Origin: Larix kaempferi
Lineage: Eukaryota > Streptophyta > Pinopsida > Pinales > Pinaceae
Assembly: GCA_027924585.1 (NCBI GenBank)
Contig: BSBM01000592.1
Span: 6,616,001 to 6,680,000 of the forward strand
DNA length: 64,000 bases
Direction: 5' to 3'
The notes beneath the pieces are model-generated. The model had not been told where the DNA came from. It searched no databases and was given only the letters and a program-made list of their open reading frames with translations. The position numbers and the translations under genes were made by a program. Below are positions 21,802 through 32,984 of the stretch, in pieces. Within the stretch, counting starts at the first letter, position 1; each line of letters starts with the position of its first letter.

Positions 21802-24800
21802 TGAAGCTTGTCTCTTGGAACTGTAGGGATCTAGGTGGATCTAGCAAAATCAAGGCCCTAAAGGAAATAATCAGATCAGAAAAACCAGACATCCTATTGA
21901 TCCAAGAGACTAAGATGAGTGATGTGGAGGTCTTGGCACTCACTCAGCACTTCTGGAAAGACTGGCTTGGAAACGCTATCAGCTCTAGGGGAGCCTCTAG
22001 AGGCATCGCTTCCCTCTTCTCAAGTAAGTATAGTATTCAATTGGTGAAAGAAAACCAGTATTGGGCAATAACTGAAATTAAAAATAAGGAAGACAATGGT
22101 ATTTTCTATGTCTGCAACGTTTATGGTCGTACTCACTATAGAGACAAGCAGGCATTCTGGAAAAGCCTGACCTCCTTAAAGGATTGGATAAACAACAAAG
22201 AAGTAATCATAGTCAGAGATTTTAATGCCATCATCAATCAATCAGAAAAGCATGGCAGATACAAAGTTAGGGACCCCTTCGGGGAGCTCTTAGAAGACCT
22301 GATTGTAGATCTAGATCTGCTCAATCCTCCACTTAAGAATGGTAGCTTCACTTGGAGTAATCGCCGTGTGGGGAATGGACATATCGCTGCTAGACTTGAT
22401 CGTTTCCTTATTAGCTCCTCTTTTCTTAACCAAAATCTCATTCTGTCTTCCTTTGTCATCCCTTCTGCGACCTCAGACCACAAGCCAATCTACCTTACCC
22501 TTAGTCTCCCAGCTAACTTAGGTCCTATCCCCATCCGGTTCAATCCATTATGGTTAAATGATGATTCGGTTCTGCCCCTTATCGACAAGGCCTCGAGATA
22601 TCCCTGCATTGGCTCTCCAAGCTATGTATGGGAAAGTAAGCTTAGGAATGTAAGATATGAACTTAAAAAATGGGTGAAAAAGGATTTCAAAAGCCCGAGT
22701 TACATCAAAGTGCAGATACAAGCTGAGCTTGCAGCTACCCAGACTGAAATGGAAAAGAATGAGATCACTTCAGCGCTTATCTTCCAAGAGCAAAACCTTA
22801 ATAACAAATTATTAATAGCAGCTCGACATGAAGAGGAGGCTTGGCGTCTTAAGTCCAGACAACTTTGGCTAAGAGTAGGAGACAGTAACACGGGATACTT
22901 CCACAAATAGTCCAAATCCAGGCTGAGCTGCAACATGATAAAGGAACTCAATGACAGAGACGGAAGCAAAATTCAAAATCAGGAGGAGATAAAACTTCAT
23001 GTCTTCCAGCATTTTCAAGAGTTGTTTCAAGATAAAGATGAGATTGATCCAAGAGCACAGGCTGTTCTCCTTGCTGATATTCCCACTCTAATATCTGATG
23101 AAGAGAATGGGGAGTTGTATAAAGGAATTCAAGAATACGATATTAGAGAGGCCATCTGGTCTCTGAGTGCTGACAAAGCCCTGGGCCCTGACGGATTCAC
23201 AATCAATTTCTATAGGGCAGCTTGGGAAACTATAAAAGATTACTTTAAAAAAATGTTGAATTGGACCAAGAAAAAGGACAAGATTGGTGGAGCCACCAAT
23301 TCTTCATTTCTGGCCCTAATGCCCAATGCCCAAAGACAAGAAGCCAATATCCATTGATAGATTCAGGCCAATCTCATTGTGTAACACGTCTTACAAAATT
23401 CAGGAAAAATTTTTGGAAACAAGAATGAAGAAGGTCATGGGGAATATTATCTCAGAAACTCAAGGTGGTTTCATCGCTGGAAGACAGATATTGGACAACA
23501 TTATAATAGTGCAGGAAGCCATTCTAGCATCGAGCGCAAGCAACAAGGTATCGCAATTAAGCTTGATATGGCCAATGCTTCTAATAGAGTTAACCATTTC
23601 TTTCTATTTGAAATCACGTCGAAATTCGGATTCTCTAAATAATTTGTCAGGTGGATAAAAGCTTGTGTTGGATGCCCGTGGATAGCTCCATTAGTCAATG
23701 GTTGTCCAACAAATTTTTTCCAAGCTTATCGGGGTATTCACCAGGGATGTCCCTTATCCCCCTTTCTTTATATTATGGTTGTTGACTCTCTGAGCAGACG
23801 ACTCAAGCGCCTCCAACTCTCAAGAGAATTGAAATGTATTAGAATAGCTCACGGAGTCCGAGCTGCAAACAATGCGCAATTTGCAGATGATACTATCCTG
23901 TTGGGAGGTGCATCTAATGTCATTGCTGAAAGATTCAAACTGGTGCTGAATACCTTCCTTAGTGCCTCAGATGGAAAAATCAGGGATATTAAATCAAAAG
24001 TTTACAGCTGGAACTGCCCGGCAGCCACCATGGCTAAAATATCTAGAACACTTGGATTTGAAGGAATCATAGAATGGAATTCCCTCAATTATCTTGGAAT
24101 TCCATTATTCAAAGGGAGAAAGAGGAAGGAAGATTGGCATGTCTTGATTGATAAAATAAAGAAAAAGATATCGGCATGGGGTTTCAGATGGTTTAATCCA
24201 GCAAGAAAGATCATCTTAATTAAATCAATCCTATCAACCTATCATATTTATACATGTTCAATCTCCCTAGCTCCCCGCTTCATTATACAGGAAATCAATA
24301 AAGAGATTCGGAATTTTCTATGGCAAGGGGGTAGATCAGATAATACAAAAAATTTCCATCTCATTAATTGGAATACGGTGTGCTCTCTCAAATCCAAAGG
24401 AGGGGTAGGGGTTAAGGATCCAAATATTATGAACTTGGCACTCGGAGCTAAAATACTGTGGAGAATTATATCTGATAAAGACACCTGGTGGAAGAAGGTG
24501 ATTCAAAAAAAGTATATGAGGGGATCCAGGCTCAGAAGTATCGACAATATAAATATGGAAAAGAAGGGTTCTCCGGTGTGGGAACTTTGTAAAAAAGCAA
24601 CATATATAATAAAATAAAATGTTCACTAGATCGCTGGAAATGGGAGAAGCATAAAAATTTGGTTTGATCAACTAGGGAGATCTTCACCTGCCAACTTTAG
24701 ATAGGAGCTAAGAGATTTGGAAATCTGGTTCAACAATAATAATCTCTACACATTATTTGATATCTCAAATTGGACAAGCAACTGTAGGTGGGATGGATGG

Positions 24801-26071
24801 AAGGAGATGGATCTTCCTATTGACTTGAAAATGGATTATAAAGTTATGCTTACTCTTCTACAGGAACAATGTCCAATCAGCCTCTCTCTCAAAGACACAA
24901 GAGGATGGGGAAGCTTGGGGTCTTACTCAGTGAAAGAAGGTTACAATTATGTCCTTAACTGTAGAAATGGAGCCCACAAAGACACCAATGGGCAAAGGTC
25001 TGGTGTGATGACGGACTCCCAAAGGTAAATGCCTTCTTCTAGATCCTAGCCCACAGGAAAACGCTTACTGTCGAAAATCTCAAAAAACGTGGAATCATTG
25101 GTCCCATTCGATGTGTCTTATGTAAGGAAGCTGAAGAGATGTTGGATCATCTCTTTCTAAATTGTAGGTTCACTCTCGAGGTCTGTAAATACGCCACAAT
25201 CAGCTTAAATATCAATGTGATAATGCCAACCTCCTGGAATGATCTATTCAATGATTGGAAGGAATTCTATTCCAGCACTCTATCAAGAAAAAAGGACTTC
25301 ACTCGAGCCTGGGAAGCTCTCCCAAGGTATGTATGTTGGAAAGTGTGGGCTGCCAGAAATAAGGAGATTTTCGAAGGATTAAGTTCATGCCCTCGCAAAA
25401 TCGTTGTAGCTGCAAAGGCTCTTTGGTATGAGGTGTTAACCATGCGTGGAATGGCCAGTATCCATTAGGAACCTCTGATGGTGGAAGAAAGAAACTGGAT
25501 GGTGGTTTTTCTCCTTCCCCTATCCAAAACTCTTTGGAAAAATAAGAACAAGAAACCCGGCCCCTTAAGTTGGCAGTTGAGGATGAGCAATGCGGACTTT
25601 CAGATGTGGAGAGCCCAAGAGAGAAGCAGTATGTTATTTTTTGATGGTGCCTCAAAAGGCAATCCCGGGATGGCAGGAGCGGGGGAAGTAATCTTTGACT
25701 CCAAGGGGAACAAGCTGAAGGACTTTGCATGGGGACTCGAAAGGAAAACCAATAGCTGGGCGGAATGGCTAGGCCTCGTCAAAGGACTGGAGCTCGCCAA
25801 CACTCTAAGGATATCAAGGCTAATGGTTCTTGGGGACTCTTTAATCATAATAAGTGAAGCTAGAAGCATCCTTGACAAAAAAAAGGATCCCCGCCTCAAA
25901 ATTCATCATCTTCTCCTTAGCATTAGCAGGGAATTTCATAAGATTAATCTAAATCACATTCTCAGGGGTTAGAATGGACAGGCAGATGAAATGGTGAATA
26001 AGGGAGTTAGGCTCCCTTATGGCATGTTAAGTTGCAATGGTGAATGCCTTGAAAATGCCTGGATTCCATAG
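21801..26071 (+). pseudogene. LINE ORF2: endonuclease, reverse transcriptase, zf-RVT, RNase H
   Basis: Residues 1-235 are the AP-type endonuclease (S-W-N-C-R, L-I-Q-E-T-K, R-D-F-N-A where G-D-F-N-A is usual, S-D-H-K-P-I). RT follows with A-L-G-P-D-G-F, F-R-P-I-S-L-C-N, Q-G-G-F-I-A-G-R-Q, L-D-M-A-N-A, Q-G-C-P-L-S-P and an intact catalytic F-A-D-D near 23881. A zf-RVT segment (R-C-V-L-C, D-H-L-F-L-N-C) lies at about 25110-25170. RNase H has F-F-D-G-A-S-K-G-N-P-G near 25640 and L-G-D-S-L at 25830. Breaks: TAG 22908, a 7-bp tandem duplication (ATGCCCA twice, 23319-23332) causing a frameshift, a base loss near 23540, TAA 23640, stops at 24615, 24627 and near 24702, and a frame change near 25030. 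ORF2 nicks the target and primes cDNA synthesis. Confidence 0.88.
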
Positions 26072-26728
26072 AAATTGGCATGTTTATAAGGCCCTGGTGA
26101 GGGGTATTAAATTGGGTCTCCATCAGTCTCCTTACTCTCAAATTGAAGGGTCGATTGCTGCAAATTCTTTGAACCAGCAAATGGGTGTCTCGACGGCTTC
26201 ATCCACCCTAAAAATCGACGACTGAAAAAAATGTTGCCCCTTCACACTTAAGGTAAATGGATATATGAACTATGACAGATGGTGGGTAAATGAAGTGATA
26301 GGAAGCGTTCATCTTGGAGTTGAGAATCAACCTAAAACTCATTGCATTAGATACTGGGATATGTTTGTATCGTCAGTGAGAAGCGAGAGGATTTTCATGG
26401 ATTCCCATGGTGGCGGTCGCTCACAGCAGGGGGGAAACGTTCATTTCGATCAGGGTCTTTAGAACTCTTACTTCAGCTTTAGGGTATTGGCACTCTGGAA
26501 AAGCATTTTAATACCAGTTTTTGTATATTGTTGAAGCAATATGCCCTTCATTTTCAGTTTATTATAGTACTCAAAGGATAGGAAGAACAGTGACAGTTTG
26601 CGGTAAGTAGTCGATGAACTATGGGTGATGGACGTTCTCTTGTATGGGAGCTGTTCGATCATTCTTTTTTATTACCTCCCTTTTTTTATATAAATTAAAA
26701 ATAGTTGCTACTGTTAAAAAAACATATT

Positions 26729-27150
26729 ATAATATAAGTAATAATTACATAAAAAATAAATAATTATTTTAATATTATATTAATTATCTCATTACTTACC
26801 AATATTATTAACTAAATAACAATATCACTAATATTATTAATTAAATAATTATTATTTAATTATTAAACAATATCACTAATATTATTAAATAATAATTATT
26901 TAATTAATATTAAAATCATTAAACAATAAATTATTTTATTTTTAAATTAAACAAGAATTATTTTATTAATAAATTAATATTATTACTAGCTAAATAACAA
27001 TAATACGAATTAAATTATTTTATATTTATTTAGTTTAATTAATTGTCATAAAATAATAATATTTATTAATTAAAAATTATTATTAATCAAACAATTAAAA
27101 TATGTATTTCATTAAAATTATTAAACAATATTATTCTATTACTATTTTGG
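26729..27150. repeat. Extremely AT-rich low-complexity stretch
   Basis: Almost pure A/T made of ATTA, TAAT and AATAATTATT words, with no coding frame. It directly follows the LINE 3' end, so it may represent the AT-rich target region. Confidence 0.8.
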
Positions 27151-27192
27151 AGCTAGTAGTATTTTGGAGATATGTATATGCGCCCACCCATT

Positions 27193-27362
27193 ACTAGCAA
27201 CAACCACATTAATAATATTAATGTGTTTGAATACGCCGATAGGCGTAAATGGGGCACATACTTTTCATATTAATGTTTTTTTCCTATAGTATGTGTCCCA
27301 TTTATGCCTATCGACGTATCGTATTCTGACACATTAATATTATTAATGTAGTTGTTGCTAGT
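27193..27362. repeat. Long near-perfect hairpin (foldback, MITE-like or small-RNA precursor-like)
   Basis: The left arm 27193-27261 and right arm 27289-27362 are reverse complements with only a few mismatches and one small bulge, around a 27-base loop. Arms start ACTAGCAACAACCACATTAA and end TTAATGTAGTTGTTGCTAGT. The GC-richer inner arm (CGATAGGCGTAAATGGGGCA) stands out in AT-rich surroundings. No coding potential. Confidence 0.9.
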
Positions 27363-28399
27363 TGTATTGGCTTTGAACTTGGATTGGGACAAGTTACTAT
27401 TGCTATAGTTAAAATCAAAATAATTGTTGTTCATTTTTTTTTATGTGGTAATCTAGAGAGTTGCAACACCTCTATATTGATATTATTAATTCATGGAGAC
27501 TTTTATGTGTTGATGGTTTGTGGACTTGATTAGGATACAAATGCCTTGCTAGTCCTTGGCTTATCTCTTACAATATAAAAACAAACGACCATATGATTTA
27601 TTGTTTGAATTTTTAGTGATCCAAATAACATTGTCAAAAAATAAATTTTGTTATTAATATTCTAAAATGTCAGTTGTCATAGAAATGATGACTAAGGTTT
27701 CAAAAAATAAATATTGTTGCTATTTTTTTAAAAATATATTTCTTTTATTACTAATCTATACTCATCTGTTAACTCCTTAACTATTACTTTACCTCTAACC
27801 TAACTCAGTAACCGTAATCCTTTAAAAATTGTACAACTAACCTTCTATATACCAAATAATCTATCTTAATAAATAGATGCAAGCTTGTATTGAATATTTC
27901 AATTATATTATAGGAAACAATATAACTATGAATATATTACAAAACAAATGAGTTATTATTATTTCTTTTGAAAAAAAATAAAAGCATGTATTCTTTAGCT
28001 TAGCTACTATTTTAGCTTTTAATTTTGAGTAGTAATTTTATCTTTTAACTTTAGACATACATTAAAGCATTGCAATATTTTTTTAGTTCGAAGAAATTAA
28101 AGAAAGTTAGTCAATACATAGGGGTTCAATAAGAGCATCATGTCACTTAGGAGAATGGGGAGGGTAACAATCATTTCTCCCAACCACCCAAGCTAAATAA
28201 TTTTCAAATAAATAAATAAATTTCAACCCACCCATTAAATTCTTACCTAAAATAAGTCAATTAAAAATTATTTACGCAATAATAAATCATAATAAATTCC
28301 AAATTTCATAATGATGGGAAAAGTGTTAAGTCACTTAAAATCCTTAGCACATTCAATGAATCATGAATGAATGTTCCCATCAATCACCATGACCAGACC
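27363..28399. other. Gene-free AT-rich stretch
   Basis: Long A and T runs and no supported coding region. The end (about 28240-28399) is weakly similar to 46560-46990 and to 32900-32950, so it contains the edge of the dispersed repeat family described below. Confidence 0.5.
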
Positions 28400-29620
28400 T
28401 ACCATACCCAAACCTTGCCTTCTCTGGGAAGAAAAAGAGGTTGGCCAACTATTCAAGAACACTTGGTAACTACTGAATGGAGCCAATGGAAAGCGTGGCA
28501 TTTTCTCCACACAACGTCCCCCTCATCGCCCGTATATACTAATATTATATAATATACTTTAAAAGGTTCATCGAATCGCGTGCAAAGTTTGTGACCGGGC
28601 GGCCAAACTTGTGTGCAGAGGTCGTGAGTACGAATCCCCGCGCAGCGCGCTCCTGTTGTGATCAATAAATTGGAGGCCTCTCCAAGCTCGCTTTTAGATT
28701 TGAATATCAATCCAACGGCCGAGATTAGAGCCAAAAAGTAGACGAAGATATTTTCAGCGAGCACGTGACACGTTAACCTCGAAAAAGCAAAGACGGGATG
28801 GCCACGAATTATAAATTAATATCCTTTTCTATTTAATAATAGCGAATCTGTTTCTGTGGTCCAGAAAACGGCCTCGCATTGGCCGGCTTTTCTACCCACC
28901 GAAATTATTATATGTTTTTTGGTTTATCTCATGTCAATTCAGTCCACCGGTGCGGCAGGTCGAGATAGGCGGACAAACCACCGGACGACGGCTTCGTGTC
29001 GTCAACTGATCGGGCTGACGGGATGTTAGCGCAGTGAAAAGATATTTAGGCCGCCTGGAAAGGTGGACCCGTGATCGTCAGATGCCGCACTAGATTGTTT
29101 TTCATTCCACGTGGCGGATTTCCACGGCCTGGCGATCTCGCACGATACGCTTCATCGCCGCTCCGCCGTGCTTTAGATTTTGCACATATCGTCCCACCTC
29201 GGACGCCTACGTGGGACCGGCCCAGGAATTTGGAAAAAACATCGCCCGACGGTTTTGATTGTAAATATAGCCGTTTTACAATTTTCCTTGGTTTTCCTAA
29301 CGGTTAGCATGAAATATAGGCCGTATTTGACGGGCAAAATGGTCCATGACGGGCATTTTGCCCCTGGGTGGGACGGATACTTTCCATAGGCAGAAACCAA
29401 CGATTCCAGGCTCCATTTCCGCCACGTCCGAGTATCTCTGGAACTTTCCACCCGGAGATATTTTATTTTTAACCTCCCCACGTAACTTTACTTTTCTTTA
29501 ACCATTTTTTATTCAGGGTTTCAATTTTTAGTTGAATTTACAGAGCCGGTCTCCTCCATTTATGTTAATAGAGCTTAAATAGGGCCGGAAATAAAGCTGT
29601 ATATGGAGTACTAAGGGGAT
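28400..29620. repeat. Module P, copy 1 (GC-richer conserved block)
   Basis: A block less AT-rich than its surroundings that occurs three times in the window. It carries a G-box (CACGTG, 28762-28767), further ACGT-core motifs near 29108 and 29208, and a tRNA box-B-like stretch (GAGTACGAATCCCC near 28625). No long ORF. The minus-strand frame at 28764-28453 reads I-R-T-H-D-L, a pattern commonly produced by tRNA-derived SINE heads rather than a protein gene. It could be a former promoter region or part of a large transposable element. Confidence 0.7.
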
Positions 29621-30937
29621 TTTTTACTCTATGAAGTAATCTTATTCTGGCGCTTTAAAATAAAGAGAAATTGAGAGAAGGAAATTTAGTTAGTAATTTG
29701 AAAAAAAAATTGAATTAATGGAACTGTAAATATTTATATTTATACGGGTTTATATTTATATTAATAGGTTTTTTTATTTTAGAATTTGAGGTGGACTAGA
29801 ACTTATATTTTTTCTAGATTGTATGAGATGAGAAAAGTGTATTGTCCAAATTGATTTGATGGTGGTTTAAATTTAAAATATATATATATATATATAAAAT
29901 AACAGGTAGCTATGCATGAATAACTAGTAGTTGATGCATGAATAATTTGTTCACTAGTCACAAGTTAAGTGTCTATGCTAGTTTAGAATTTGGGGTGGAC
30001 TAGCCTCTAAGCTTTTCTTAGATTGCAAGAGGATGAAACAAGTGTACTATTGAGATTGATTTTATGGCATTCGTTCCAAATTCAAAATAAACAATTATAA
30101 TATATATATAATCATTAGTAGCTATGCATTGATCATTAACAACTTATGCATAGATAACTCATAGTTGATACATGATATATCTATAAGCAATTGTCTATGA
30201 AAAACAAATATATGACACTTAATTGTGCTAGTACATAAAAGATTTTAAATTCATTTTTATTAAAAATAATTATATTTTAATTAAAAATTATTTAACTAAG
30301 TTTTTATAATAAAAATTAAAAACTTCGAATATTTACTTCACAGTATAATAATACGTTCATATTTTTTTTTAAAGAATAATGGATTCAAGTCAAGGAGAGA
30401 AGATAAAAATAAGATAAATCACCCAACGAAATTATATTAAAACCAAAGGATTTAGATCGTTTAGAGAGAATTAATGAGATATTTCCAAAAAGTAAATATT
30501 AAGCAGAAATAATTTTTAGCTTTAAGAGAATCAAGATTAGTTCGTTGGGATGTGGTTAACTGGAAATAAGTAATTATTTTGAAAAATAATTTTTAGTTTT
30601 AAGAGAATCAAGATTAGTTTGTTGGGATGTGGTTAAATGATTAAGATGAGTCATTACATTAAAGTTTGAGCTTTGCTTTAGTGTTTATGACATGGTCATT
30701 CTAAAGAACTAAGTTCAAATTTTAAAAAGTATAAAAATCTAGAAATTAAGTTATTGAGTTGACAATATTTTATATGCAATATGGATTTTAATTATAAAAA
30801 CACTAATTAAAACATAATAAGATTACTAATTTGTTTAATTTATAATGTTGATGTTAAAAATGTAATTATGGTAAAAAATGTAATTATTTAATAGATGAAA
30901 TAGAGTGTTAATGATTTTTCCTTTACAACAACATCCC
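29621..30937. repeat. AT-rich DNA with local tandem duplications
   Basis: No gene. Two roughly 214-bp related units begin AGAATTTGAGGTGGACTAG (29781) and AGAATTTGGGGTGGACTAG (29995). A shorter repeat of about 81 bp (AAGAGAATCAAGATTAGTT) occurs near 30525 and 30606. A TA microsatellite lies at 29876-29896; the equivalent in copy 2 is longer (36071-36094). Confidence 0.7.
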
Positions 30938-31097
30938 TTTTTTTTTGTCAGAGCCGAGGACTTATATTTTATCACTACTGGGACATGTCACTTTGAGGAC
31001 TCCCAGTTTTAGATGCTTGCACTCTCACTCTGAGAATCGAACCTAGGCCAATTATAGAAAAATCCCACTAATTTACAGCTTGACCACAACTCAACCA
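30938..31097 (-). mobile_element. tRNA-derived SINE-like element
   Basis: Read on the minus strand, it has an A-box-like TGGTCAAGCTGTAAAT and a clear B box (GGTTCGATTCTC near 31045), and ends in an A-run at 30938-30946. About 160 bp. The copy-2 counterpart (about 36908-37052) has lost the B box through a small deletion. Target-site duplications are not clear. Confidence 0.6.
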
Positions 31098-31658
31098 ACG
31101 GAATGTTCACAAATTATTACCACTCGATTATGGGAAGATTCAAATGATTTGGCTAATGAACCTTACATAATGCATATAGTTACATAGAAAGTGCATAAAC
31201 AAGCCCCTTGTAAGGAGTCAATCACCTAAACTGCATAAAAAACTACCAATTTTGACTTAGCCTCATCCCTTCAATGAAATATTTTATGTTGCCAAAGCAG
31301 TGACATTAATGAGAAAAATCATCTCACAATGGAAACAATTACAAGTTCACTTTCCACAAGAGCCTTGTAATAATGCCATGCATGTTACACACCCCATGTT
31401 GAATTTGTTAACCAGAAAGAGAAAATACCAAAATAATGGTAGGCATAGAATCAAGGTGTGATCTCAATTCTTTCCAATACCTCCATCATTAGCCAAACCC
31501 AGTTACTGGTGGGGTCTATTAGTGGGACCCTCCTCATTGATGTAATGGGGGTTGAAGAGGCCATTAAAGTTGGGAACAATATAGGTATTGTGGCTATTTA
31601 ATATGGTGTGGACTAGGTCTACAATGTTAGTTACTATTAAATAAGGCCAATTGGGTTG

Positions 31659-31878
31659 TTTTTTTTCAATGGAACAAGTCATGGGAAACCCTCAGGTCCT
31701 TCCCCTCATTTTGAGGATGGTACCCAAGGTAAACCTTCGGCCCTGATTACATGGCCTAACCTGGTGGGGACATCAAGTGAGGCCCTTATATAGCAATGTA
31801 TAGCCACTCGAGAATTTGACCCCAAGACCTTCTGCTCACAACTTACAGCACTCAACCACTTGAGCTAGCCCACCGAGG
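31659..31878 (-). mobile_element. tRNA-derived SINE with 17-bp target-site duplication
   Basis: Flanked by perfect TAAGGCCAATTGGGTTG at 31642-31658 and 31879-31895. On the minus strand it starts with GGGCTAGCTCAAGTGGTTGA (A box), has a B-box-like GGGGTCAAATTC, and ends in eight A. Length 220 bp. SINEs are copied by LINE machinery; a LINE family is present in this window. Confidence 0.88.
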
Positions 31879-31895
31879 TAAGGCCAATTGGGTTG

Positions 31896-32984
31896 TTATA
31901 ATGCAATAAAATGAATATGGCTCATTTATTAATGTAGATGCCATACTGGTTAGGGTCAGGGCTTGTCAGATAACTATATGCAAGGATAGAGTCCACTTTA
32001 TGAGATGTCGAGAATTATTATCATATTGAAGCATTGCTCATTTGGAGGTTACCCCCTCAAGGAGAAGGGAGTTGGGTTTATCCTTCAATAAAATTATTAT
32101 TTTATGGTGTTTCCCTACCTTAAGGGTTTTATGATTTAAAGTAAAGGGGCGTTTTATCATCTGATGCTTATATGTTTTGTTAATCATTTTAAGATCTACC
32201 AAGGATCATTATAAGTGGATATATTCTTGGATATATGGTTTATTATTAATCTTCAGAGTTAAGGAACATAACATTTGTATAGTTGATGCATGTGAGAACA
32301 ACTTTTCCTACTAGGCATGAATTTCGTTATGTTCTTAGTTATTATTATTGTATGTAGTTAGATAAGAGTGCTCCCAGCCTTTACCAAGCGAGTTTGAACC
32401 ATGAACAACATTTTTGTGAAACCATCACCTTGACATTGAAGAAATCAACAATCATTGGATCAAACTGAAAATAAAAAAACAATACTCCAAAGCCAACAAA
32501 ATTGAGGATCCTTCGATGATCAATGTTGAACCTCACTCTCACCATGAGACAATCTCACAACTTCCTTCACAGATGCAAACCCTTGCTTAGCATCAAGAAA
32601 CTTCAACATTGTTTGGCCAGTAAAGTAGGTGGTATATTAGTGCCTAATAGAGTCGAGAGGATTCTCAACATTGAGGTATGATTAATCTTAAAATGGAGGT
32701 TTGTGAAGTTGGAAATGTTGACAAGGATATTTTGTTTATTATTTGCCTAAATTATTTTCAACTTACATATTTTGAGGTAAGACTTCACTCATCATTACAA
32801 GAGTACAAAAAATTTCAAGTATTTCTAGTTTATCATTGCAAAAAGCTTTTCCAATTGATGTGTTAAATCAACTTATGTGTTTCAAGTGAAATTTAACGCA
32901 CCGATTGAAAACCATTTATGGAATAGTAAACCATAAATCCTTGGAAAATTTACTTGTGCCCGATGATGAATGAAGTGTTCATTC
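31896..32984. other. Gene-free part of duplication copy 1
   Basis: No supported gene. The part 32290-32960 has a diverged homologue at 46030-46616 and a close one in copy 2 (about 38240-38890). Confidence 0.6.

Larger units (their letters stand above)
20313..26728 (+). mobile_element. Nearly full-length plant L1-type LINE with RNase H
   Basis: A GC-richer leader (20313-20421) is followed by ORF1 (DUF4283-like plus CCHC knuckle) and ORF2 (AP endonuclease, RT, zf-RVT, RNase H). A 3' UTR then runs to a short A-run at about 26719-26726. The 5' boundary is placed where the LTR-like sequence stops. I could not identify target-site duplications because both flanks are AT-rich. Confidence 0.88.

Noticed and set aside
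26718-26780. Target-site duplication of the LINE similar to 20134-20170
   Set aside because: Both are AT-rich words (ATAATAATTACATAA-like). The similarity is imperfect and cannot be told from composition.
28590-28650. Possible tRNA gene (GAGGTCGTGAGTACGAATCC)
   Set aside because: Only the T-arm/B-box-like part is recognisable. A proper acceptor stem, D arm and anticodon stem could not be folded, and copies 2 and 3 diverge there.
28453-28764. Minus-strand 103-codon ORF with I-R-T-H-D-L
   Set aside because: This peptide pattern is a common by-product of translating tRNA-derived repeats. The ORF is not maintained in the other module P copies.
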